This document shows, piece after piece, positions 61,101-64,000 of a stretch of 64,000 nucleotides of DNA. A program made the translations under genes and the position numbers. Position 1 is the stretch's first letter. Each line of letters begins with the position of its first letter. The stretch comes from Micrasema longulum (taxonomy: Eukaryota > Arthropoda > Insecta > Trichoptera > Brachycentridae), in the NCBI GenBank assembly GCA_022494885.1, contig JAGVSM010001309.1:186001-250000 (forward strand). The letters run 5' to 3'. The notes below the pieces were generated by a model. It was given only the letters and a program-made list of their open reading frames with translations, made no database searches and had not been told where the DNA came from.

Positions 61101-63944
61101 TTAGTTTATCCTTTTTATTAGTTTTGTGCACCAATGTATACTAATGCAGTACTATATGAACCATTATGTGCGTATAAGAAAACGATGGTGGCGAATTCAA
61201 AAATAAACACTTTGTTTATTTTAAACGTTTTTAATTTAATGAATTTAAACAAACTTGTTGTTTAAACACATTTTATTGATGCTAAATAGGCATGTTTACT
61301 TTTATCACAGCTCTGACTATCTATTCGTTCTTGTAACAAGCAAACCCCTTCAATACTATTTCAACGGTCTAATTGTTATGTTTCTTCTTTCACAATAGTA
61401 GCTGCTCGATCGTAGAATAATCTACCCACTAATATCAGTAAAATCACGATTGGAATGTAAATATTTGAGTTTTTCTTTCCCACTTTTACTCCCTCCTCTT
61501 TTCGTAGTACAGTGTAGATATTTAGTTCATTTTCTGTTTATACAATAATAAAAATATTAATGTTTTTTTTTTTTTTGATCAACATCTTTTAATGTACTCG
61601 CACCTAGAATATGCCCATATACTACTTATTTTCTCAACTCGAACGGTTTGGGTGTGTGGGAAGAAATTGCCTTAAGGCAATATACCCGCCCTTATATGTA
61701 TTTAAAATGTATAAACTATTCAAAAAATACGTTTTATTTTTAAATGTTTTCCCAACTACATTATTAGATTTTTTTCAAATATCTCTTTTCATTTTAATTA
61801 AGTCTCTAAAGTTTTACTAAAAAAATACTGAAGTTAAAATCCTTCTATTTAGAATCCTATTTTCTCCACATTTTCGCGCTTGAGAAAATGAAACTTGAAA
61901 AGCACTGAATCATTTTACCACAACACGACAACACCATTATCACGTGAAGAGTTAAAGTTTTCTGTACATTTTATATTTAAGTTTGTGAGACTGGCCACTT
62001 TTTGTCAGCAATACATCTAGACCTTTTTTAAACCAACGCATTCGGAAATGGGAGTATACCCCAATTGCGAGATAAAAAGAATATGTTTTTTAATCAAAAT
62101 GTTATTAAGGAAATCGTCAATTTTTTTTCGTTATTTATTTATGCCTATAAAAGCGAACACAGATTTTTTAATGAACTGTTAATATGAGGTATATTATAAA
62201 TATTAATGTTGTGTATTCGTAATGATATTATTAACTTGTCGGTTTCAAATGTTAAATAATATTTCTTCAACTGATATATTTTTATAGAAAAATCAGTAAA
62301 AGCTGTATTTATAAATAATATTTTTCAGTTTTATATCAATTGCATTGTATCTTTATATTTTTACTTGAATACAAGATGATCAAGGCGGTGAACCTGTAAA
62401 AAAGACTGTAAATACACCCTGACGAATAAAAATTTTATGTCAAGCTTATTGGTAATCGAATCCGAGACCTTTTGCATGATAGGCAAATGCTCTAATTACT
62501 ACGAGTACGAGACGTTCAAAGGCGACATCCATGGTGTAGTGGTCAAGACGCTCGACACTCACTCACACACGAAAGGTTCCGGGTTCGATTCCCGGTGAGA
62601 ACAGAAAAATTAAAATGTGATTTTTCTCAAGCCTGGGTGTTCTGTGATGTAATTCACTACTGTAATTGGGCCTCCTGGCCTGTTGTGGTGCAAAAATAAA
62701 TAAAAAGATTTTATTTATTTGTTATATTGTTTATTATTATAATTTACTTACATAATGACACTTATTCCCAACTCGATAAGACATCAAATCCTTTGTTGGG
62801 AAACATAACACAATCAAAAGTGGAAGCAATAAAAAAAATGTAAAAAAAATACGTATTTGATAGTCTTCCAATTCCTAAAGGTGAATCATAAAATTAGTTG
62901 CATTCATGAATATTACATAAATAATTTATGCGAACATAGTCAAATTTAATAATTAAAATGTAAATAATTGGAAAACTCATGTAAAAAAAAGCAATGTTTG
63001 AAATATGTATTTGTGTTTTAATAACTTTGCATATAACAATTGTTTGTGTTAAAAGAATTTCATCTAAAACAGTTTTATTAAGGTTCTAAATTGCAAACAT
63101 AAATGGCATAAATGCCGTTATTAATTAATTAAATAAATACACGTATAAATTTTCAGTCTTGTCATTCAATTTGCATCAAACAATTATAAATTTTTATTTA
63201 CAAGAAACGGTTTGCAATTTCTTGTTCATCCGAGAATAATTACTAAAATCTAGCCACCTACGAGGTTTAAATATTTTACCCGCTCCAAATATACTTGAAA
63301 TTTTATCATCGTGTTTTAAGGTCCATTGGCTGTAATTGCTGCTGCATTCGTCGCTTGTCTTCACTGGAGCAATCAAGGATGGGATGTTGAAGACAACCCT
63401 GTAGCAACAGCCTTTGAAATTTTCTGGATGATTTTTGAACCAATACTTTTTGGCATCACAGGAGCTGGAGTCAAGGTATTTTTTTTAATGCTCATTATTA
63501 TTATTTCATCGCCACGGTCCGTGTACTTACTTTACTACTTAAAGAATTATATTGGAAACAAATTAAAAATCAACCGTAACAAGCATATGATGACTGCACT
63601 AACCAGACTACACATAACACGACGAATCTATAATGTGTTTATGTAACACTAACGGTTTTTTTTATTGTAATTTAAATTTTACAAATGGCGGTGAGATAAA
63701 AAGTATTTTTCAAAATCAATTAATTTACGTTTATGAATCAGTTTTTTTTTCAGCTTATTTAACTGTTTTTGTATTTTAGCTCAATGAACTGGATCCTAAT
63801 GTTGTCTCCATTGGTGTGGGTTGTTTATTTGCTGGAGTTATCATAAGAATCCTTGTGACGGCTCTTATAGGAGTTCGTAGTAACTTAAACTTAAAAGAGA
63901 AATTTTTCGTTGGCCTTTCGTGGATGGCAAAAGCTACAGTACAG
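36984..63944 (+). CDS. SLC9B: SLC9B/NHA-type Na+/H+ antiporter gene, coding exons 1-10 (3' end beyond window)
   Basis: Ten exons join with consistent phases (128, 134, 100, 146, 229, 170, 215, 172, 155 and 165 bases; 1614 in total) to 538 codons. Cation/proton antiporters of this family (CPA2; animal NHA1/NHA2) move Na+ or Li+ against H+ across plasma or organelle membranes; in flies and mosquitoes they serve salt handling in renal tubules. Signatures: CPYPMCPTY at 149-157, TLPALIGMLLVGILLQNVG at 213-231, RAGLDLDP at 256-263, IAAVSPAVVVP at 310-320, and the ion-binding aspartate pair in AGIDDA (D347, D348; human NHA2 has the equivalent pair). R506 may match the conserved core arginine. The human protein has about 537 residues with the pair near 278, so about 70 residues should follow in exons to the right. 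The N-terminus is longer than in human. Which insect paralogue it is cannot be decided here. Confidence 0.93.
37125..37860. other. Intron 1-2 start: degenerate AAAACATAGTA-type repeat and a SINE head
   Basis: About 37290-37560 is a loose repetition of aaaacatagtaaaa-like words with much variation. At 37676-37745 the plus strand gggaatcaaacccg is the complement of an S2-like B box (minus orientation). No exon seen. Confidence 0.4.
37868..37965 (+). repeat. tRNA-derived SINE head (S1-like)
   Basis: A box in gtaatgtagtggtaagtgcg, B-box-like ggtattcgaatct, then gtcaacatgaaac as in the S1 body start. The rest of the body is missing. Confidence 0.55.
37985..38285 (+). mobile_element. LINE ORF2 C-terminal end (CR1/jockey type), frameshifted
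   Basis: Reads TPEYLRELCIPDKLADRRLT, IPLRKQRTKFCERAFAVAGP, MAWNALPAERRG, then, after a one-base slip in an A run at about 38239-38246, LKTHLFSKSF and stop at about 38279. ERAFxVAGPxxWNxLPxxxR is the standard last block of these ORF2 proteins. 5'-truncated. Confidence 0.8.
38290..39940. other. Intronic, unassigned; two open patches
   Basis: At about 38685-38840 a 51-codon stretch (YPNQSSEHVLWSRLF...) is open to a stop, and at 39214-38984 the minus strand is open for 76 codons (TPHTAFEDMVFSAVP..). Both have more balanced codon content than the flanks, but neither family was recognised. They are probably decayed transposon coding sequence. Confidence 0.3.
39950..40320 (-). mobile_element. LINE 3' tail (family of 13840-15110)
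   Basis: Minus-strand FFTEVAARLLNNLS-like end block (plus strand aatcgagcagctacttctgt), then T/C-rich UTR, then ttcagtttgaggaaattac and the tail at tttatttaacact. Aligns throughout with 13840-14215. Confidence 0.75.
40650..40995 (-). repeat. Dispersed repeat D3, minus copy
   Basis: Inverted relative to 18975-19320 with shared blocks ccaaacatgtcgtgtttttc, aaacttttctccaca and gatatttccctattcg. Confidence 0.6.
41260..41495 (-). repeat. S1 SINE copy, well preserved
   Basis: Complete from the gatgatgat-type tail (plus strand tcatcatcattccctttcca) to the head ending cgaggccaac. B-box complement is gtcgggaatcgaacccgag at about 41426-41444. Confidence 0.8.
41840..42060 (+). mobile_element. LINE ORF2 C-terminal end fragment
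   Basis: Reads NTRQGQSRLINRGLKLYNQL, SNKTKQ, then after a slip DLDNFYKRYFKN before stop. N.R....L...GLKLYN.LP..IK is the end signature of CR1/jockey-type ORF2. Followed by an A-rich tail. Confidence 0.6.
42170..42250 (-). repeat. S3 SINE tail fragment
   Basis: ttatgttcttattatgatct, cctaaatatt and tttcaacgagttgtaca match the S3 body; the adjacent S1 copy begins right after. Confidence 0.5.
42259..42490 (+). repeat. S1 tRNA-derived SINE, reference copy
   Basis: Head ggcctcgtggtgtaatggtc holds the A box (TGGTGTAATGG); tggttcgattcccgaca holds the B box. Body: gaaatgaaatatttctttga, cctggactggtacctgacgc, gtaagactgatcaccttact, catgtaacaaaaatgatcaa; end: caatgcagtgccctatgca. The head is clearly tRNA-like, but the arms do not close into a gene-quality cloverleaf. 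Confidence 0.85.
42500..43215. other. Intronic, one SINE head remnant
   Basis: A minus-strand tRNA-like head fragment lies at about 42530-42600. Nothing else supported. Confidence 0.4.
43219..43430 (+). repeat. S4 SINE copy with B box
   Basis: gtcgcgggtttgattcccgc is a B-box hairpin arm. The body atccaagaaagattttt, gtggtgtatttttatta, cttccatatctcc, ctgacaagcct recurs at 59790-59935. The A-box half is missing. Confidence 0.65.
43750..43935 (-). repeat. S1 SINE copy
   Basis: Minus strand: body gattagacttaccctacagg, tgccaaggactt-like wording, head with catgtgggaatagaaaccga. Forms an inverted pair with 44015-44200, just upstream of exon 2. Confidence 0.6.
44015..44200 (+). repeat. S1 SINE copy
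   Basis: B-box region cccgggttcatttgccgggc, body gatatgaaatatttacttga, cctaagactgatatctt, end taccaatgcact. Confidence 0.65.
44336..44469 (+). CDS. SLC9B: Antiporter exon 2: basic and His-rich linker, residues 43-88
   Basis: Acceptor ttatttttcag at 44325-44335, donor GATG|GTAATT. Contains RRKSI (kinase-type site at S64) and a histidine cluster HSHHSSHHGH at 76-85. No membrane segment. Homology of this part across the family is weak, so support rests on phase, splice sites and the smooth link to exon 3. Confidence 0.75.
44790..44985 (+). repeat. M1-like repeat, second subfamily, with internal fold-back
   Basis: caacagagagggaaaacgt at the left is inverted as gttttccctctctgttg at 44881-44897. 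Ends cagtctgcaagcatttggac, catactcaaacattgtt as in 32595 and 46140. Lies in intron 2. Confidence 0.65.
45000..45820. other. Intron 2 remainder, nothing recognised
   Basis: AT-rich; no repeat or exon recognised. Confidence 0.4.
45823..45922 (+). CDS. SLC9B: Antiporter exon 3: Ser/Lys-rich linker, residues 88-121
   Basis: Acceptor ttttttacag, donor GAAAG|GTGAGA. Encodes DKPNLHDLRSKKLSTTES then HSKKNSLPPDDTIE. Exons 2 and 3 together are 234 bases, so skipping both would keep the frame. Confidence 0.75.
46040..46200 (+). repeat. M1-like repeat, second subfamily
   Basis: ggagtctaggcatttacagg, cattggctccgttg, and the end aagcatttggacatactt. Confidence 0.6.
46205..46860. other. Intron 3, nothing recognised
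   Basis: AT-rich DNA without repeat arms or exons. Confidence 0.4.
46921..46962 (-). ncRNA. Hammerhead-ribozyme motif H6
   Basis: Minus strand: CTGACGA (46958-46952), extra T, helix II GAGG with CCTC (4 bp, loop TATTAA), GAAA (46936-46933), CCGG, TC, then GAAGTG. Helix I pairs TTC with GAA. Core bases are all present; helix I is short. Confidence 0.55.
48085..48230 (+). repeat. S3 tRNA-derived SINE copy
   Basis: Head ggttctgtggctagtgtctc (A box), arm cggaccaaaggaccg, B box agttcaaatccct, body caactcgttgaaaatggccc, then an A-rich tail. Confidence 0.8.
49241..49386 (+). CDS. SLC9B: Antiporter exon 4: Cys-rich juxtamembrane segment and start of first TM, residues 121-170
   Basis: Acceptor cttttttccag, donor GTATAG|GTAAAT. 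Encodes CWFLFCKKCH then SWEPPFWQKFCPYPMCPTYR and the start of a hydrophobic helix (FAQIVSLTCIG). Cysteines at 123, 128, 131, 149 and 154 precede the membrane. W-E-P-P-x-W-Q-K and CP..C.TY are, as recalled, typical of insect NHA proteins. Confidence 0.88.
49387..51110. other. Intron 4, first part; cluster of GGCC hairpins at 50915-50972
   Basis: AT-rich apart from a patch with three small palindromes: aggccttcgggcct (50915-50928), ggcccttctggcc (50938-50950) and ggcccctggggc (50961-50972). Nothing else recognised. Confidence 0.4.
51112..51290 (+). repeat. S2 tRNA-derived SINE copy
   Basis: A box in ttggtgtagtgtttaagac, B box atgggttcgattcccggtga, body aaatgtgatttttctcaaac, ctgggtgcactgtgctgtaa, end ctgtaattaggcctcaatgc. 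Matches 62522-62705 throughout. Confidence 0.8.
51291..52254. other. Intron 4, GC-richer patch at 51420-51600
   Basis: The patch has a TCAGT word at about 51567-51571 and an AAA|GTGAGT donor-like site near 51530. It might be an internal promoter or a decayed repeat. No exon supported. Confidence 0.25.
52255..52610 (+). repeat. Dispersed repeat D2, copy 2
   Basis: Partner of 5455-5815 in direct orientation; includes cacgacgtcacaagtttaag and gagaaacttcgccttacaat. Confidence 0.7.
52880..53165 (+). mobile_element. Probable LINE ORF2 end plus SINE head remnant
   Basis: RLLDDIRRLIGRPSG then, in another frame, WIQGEALFKTWHLLGL, resembling the W.DDI.+..G..W...A.....W...G block near the end of insect LINE ORF2. 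At 53108-53165 a minus-strand B-box-like aaatcgaac follows. Weak. Confidence 0.35.
53166..54650. other. Intron 4, M1 fragment and AT-rich DNA
   Basis: About 53385-53455 resembles the M1 interior (tggctggtttaagtcgcaat). About 53610-53650 (aactagggatagcttccccg) resembles 37225-37255 in intron 1. Nothing else recognised. Confidence 0.4.
54654..55064. mobile_element. MITE-like element with about 35-bp terminal inverted repeats
   Basis: 54654-54689 and 55030-55064 are inverted copies (caattgaacgtagttatgca against tgcataacaacgttcaattg; agaaagcagccag against ctggctgctttct) with two differences. The interior is non-coding. Target duplication is unclear (attga / attg). Confidence 0.75.
55070..55600. 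other. End of intron 4, nothing recognised
   Basis: No repeat or exon recognised before the exon 5 acceptor. Confidence 0.4.
55603..55831 (+). CDS. SLC9B: Antiporter exon 5: TM segments 1-3 region, residues 170-246
   Basis: Acceptor gaatacttttag, donor TTGAG|GTGATA. Encodes LIWGVVYALMP, then GELFDIAVLALAAHFGGVLM and TLPALIGMLLVGILLQNVG, all standard NHA core segments. It is notably GC-richer than its surroundings, as expected for conserved coding DNA. Confidence 0.95.
55905..56075 (-). repeat. S1 SINE body copy
   Basis: catcaccatcataatatttt tail, cagagcactaaattggcact, gatgatcagtcatacaattc, gccagtccaggg. The head is missing. Confidence 0.6.
56080..57280. other. Intron 5, M1-like fragment
   Basis: About 56575-56640 (aagtttttctgaggccactttccacactgtgc) recalls the M1 interior. 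An agaagaagcag-type patch lies at 56640-56660. No exon. Confidence 0.35.
57281..57450 (+). CDS. SLC9B: Antiporter exon 6: RAGLDLDP core segment, residues 246-303
   Basis: Acceptor tgttttttcacag, donor TTGGG|GTAAGC. Encodes LVIILTRAGLDLDPPAMKKL, then LKLGLIPWMVECTVIAIMTH and YLLDLPWNW. RAGL.L....L is the hallmark of CPA2/NHA and KefB-type antiporters. Confidence 0.95.
57640..57780 (+). repeat. M1-like fragment
   Basis: ggccagttggctggtataaa, actttacacacgtcgtaaca and ttgtgttcgaacatcaat follow the M1 interior order. Confidence 0.45.
57785..58500. other. Intron 6, AT-rich with M1 fragment at 58375-58445
   Basis: The fragment reads cacttaaaccagctaatgaa and ccctgtaaatgg in minus M1 orientation. 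The rest is low-complexity. Confidence 0.45.
58506..58720 (+). CDS. SLC9B: Antiporter exon 7: ion-binding site, residues 303-374
   Basis: Acceptor catttttacag, donor ATCAAG|GTACTG, phase 0. Encodes FLLGSIIAAVSPAVVVPCLF, KGYGVAKGIPT, then LAVAGIDDATSVAIFGVI and a following helix. D347-D348 are the conserved acidic pair that binds Na+/Li+ and H+. Both aspartates are intact, so ion binding should be preserved. Confidence 0.97.
58895..59175. repeat. Two S1 SINE pieces in tail-to-tail orientation
   Basis: 58895-59015 is a plus copy (gtaaaaatgaaatatttatt, tcatagtccctagactggac). 59035-59175 is a minus copy (gttacatgaaaagtaaggtc, acctcttgcatggaagatgc, cttcgaggcgg). They lie just upstream of exon 8. 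Confidence 0.6.
59378..59549 (+). CDS. SLC9B: Antiporter exon 8: Gly-rich TM segments, residues 375-432
   Basis: Acceptor gcatgttacag, donor GAGCTG|GTAAGG. Encodes GPVSIIGGVLFGVLWGYLLK, a short polar loop, and VLLILFGGLLAVLGSE, as in other NHA proteins. Confidence 0.95.
59790..59935 (+). repeat. S4 SINE tail copy
   Basis: atccaagaaagattttatct, gtggtgtggtgtattttcat, ctcccatatcctcc and ttctgacaagccc match 43255-43400. No head. Confidence 0.65.
60083..60305 (-). repeat. S1 SINE copy, well preserved
   Basis: Plus-strand order: catcatcattccctttccac (tail), aagcagcgtatcttcctcat, gtcttaggattcagatgcca, gtcgggaatcgaactcgaga (B-box complement), attacgaggccgac (head end). A central piece of the body is deleted. 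Confidence 0.75.
60365..60525 (+). repeat. S1 SINE body copy
   Basis: aacactggaatattttactg, gaagcgtaagactgatcacc, ttaccttcatg, end in gatgatgatgatgg. Confidence 0.65.
60690..60720 (+). promoter_or_regulatory. Cluster of CRE-type sites in intron 8
   Basis: CGTCAC occurs at 60695-60700, 60700-60705 and 60710-60715, the last inside a full TGACGTCA palindrome (60707-60714). TGACGTCA is the CREB/ATF site. The surrounding 60670-60800 is GC- and CpG-richer than the intron. Function as an enhancer is inference. Confidence 0.4.
60885..61195 (+). repeat. S1-like SINE, interrupted copy
   Basis: gcgtggttgacatgaaactt, tttgatatttcacagtcatg, gactggtacttgaagcgtag, then an unrelated stretch, then ccaatgtatactaatgcagt and tatgaaccattatgtgcg. 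Confidence 0.5.
61370..61730 (+). mobile_element. LINE 3' tail (family of 13840-15110), plus strand
   Basis: ttcacaatagtagctgctcg encodes the FTIVAARS..N.LP block; then a T/C-rich UTR; then ctcgaacggtttgggtgtgt, ttgccttaaggcaatatacc and the AT tail. Opposite orientation to the other three copies. Confidence 0.75.
62385..62520 (-). repeat. S1 SINE copy, partial
   Basis: ttggtaatcgaatccgagac and gcatgataggcaaatgctct are the head complement; little body remains. Confidence 0.6.
62522..62705 (+). repeat. S2 tRNA-derived SINE, reference copy
   Basis: Head ccatggtgtagtggtcaaga (A box), ggttccgggttcgattcccg (B box), body aaaatgtgatttttctcaag, cctgggtgttctgtgatgta, end gggcctcctggcctgttgtg and an AAATAAAT tail. 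Confidence 0.85.
62706..63315. other. End of intron 8, AT-rich
   Basis: No repeat or exon recognised before the exon 9 acceptor. Confidence 0.45.
63321..63475 (+). CDS. SLC9B: Antiporter exon 9: late TM segments, residues 432-483
   Basis: The acceptor is the less common gtgttttaag; donor GTCAAG|GTATTT. Encodes GPLAVIAAAFVACLHW, a polar loop with GWDVEDNP, then FEIFWMIFEPILFGITGAGV. F..P.LFG..GA is conserved in NHA proteins. The frame stays open into the intron but lacks conservation there. Confidence 0.93.
63780..63944 (+). CDS. SLC9B: Antiporter exon 10: residues 484-538, gene continues right
   Basis: Acceptor ttgtattttag, donor TACAG|GTAAGA, phase 0. Encodes LNELDPNVVSIGVGCLFAGV, IIRILVTALIGVRSNLNLKE and KFFVGLSWMAKATVQ. 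The RIL..AL.G..SNL..KEK..V.LSW..KATVQ stretch is conserved in the family; the next block (usually AA.G) must lie beyond the window. Confidence 0.95.
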
Positions 63945-64000
63945 GTAAGATTTTTATTCTATTTTTGAAATGATTCATAAATCTTTAAACTCATATTAAT

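Noticed and set aside
42259..62600. tRNA genes
   Set aside because: A and B boxes are clear at several places, but acceptor stems do not close and the sequence continues into repeated bodies. They are SINE heads.
63476..63646. Read-through of exon 9 into the next intron
   Set aside because: A donor lies at 63476 and the residues after it (FFLMLIIIISS..) are unlike the family, while exon 10 continues the conserved sequence in phase.
1..64000. Bacterial-style operons, ribosome binding sites, terminators or phage
   Set aside because: Spliced gene, SINEs, LINEs and polymerase III boxes show a metazoan nuclear genome; nothing prokaryotic is visible.

Overview
The window is nuclear DNA from an arthropod, most likely an insect. 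It is strongly AT-rich, coding sequence is cut into short exons with GT..AG introns, the one real gene matches the insect branch of a metazoan transporter family, and the rest is packed with eukaryotic repeats (tRNA-derived SINEs, LINE tails, inverted-repeat DNA elements). The order cannot be fixed from the sequence alone. Nothing bacterial, viral or plasmid-like was seen.

The only protein-coding gene I can support is a plus-strand SLC9B/NHA-family sodium/proton antiporter. Ten coding exons between 36984 and 63944 join with fully consistent phases into 538 codons. The gene runs off the right edge and still lacks roughly its last 70 residues (estimated from the human protein). The N-terminal cytosolic part (exons 1-3) is serine, histidine and basic-residue rich. 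Exon 4 brings a cysteine-rich juxtamembrane segment. Exons 5-10 encode the transmembrane core with the double-aspartate ion site (AGIDDA, residues 344-349). A GC-richer island at about 20290-20575 with an initiator-like TCAGT and a good splice donor is the best candidate for the promoter and 5' UTR exon; intron 1 would then be about 16 kb.

Left of 20 kb there is no recognisable host gene. It holds a decayed 1.64-kb pogo-like transposon (9100-10740) with matching terminal inverted repeats and TA target sites, a LINE split by a nested SINE (13840-15110), LINE 3' ends, several fold-back elements, and many copies of one dispersed repeat family (called M1 here). From 20 to 37 kb there is a 39-bp minisatellite (about 25284-25905), a long decayed LINE (29300-31150), another LINE tail, and inverted-repeat elements. 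The introns of the antiporter gene carry at least four tRNA-derived SINE families, S1 being the commonest, often in opposing orientations.

The most interesting non-gene signal is a set of hammerhead-ribozyme-like motifs in repeats near 16.8, 21.9, 24.0, 33.1, 33.3, 35.1 and 46.9 kb. Two copies keep the whole catalytic core. One (33270-33312) also keeps a perfect 6-bp helix I and sits inside a 385-bp inverted-repeat element. Another ends a decayed minus-strand coding region. Together they look like remains of Penelope-like retroelements or related ribozyme-bearing repeats, and the five scorable copies share an extra nucleotide after the CUGANGA box.
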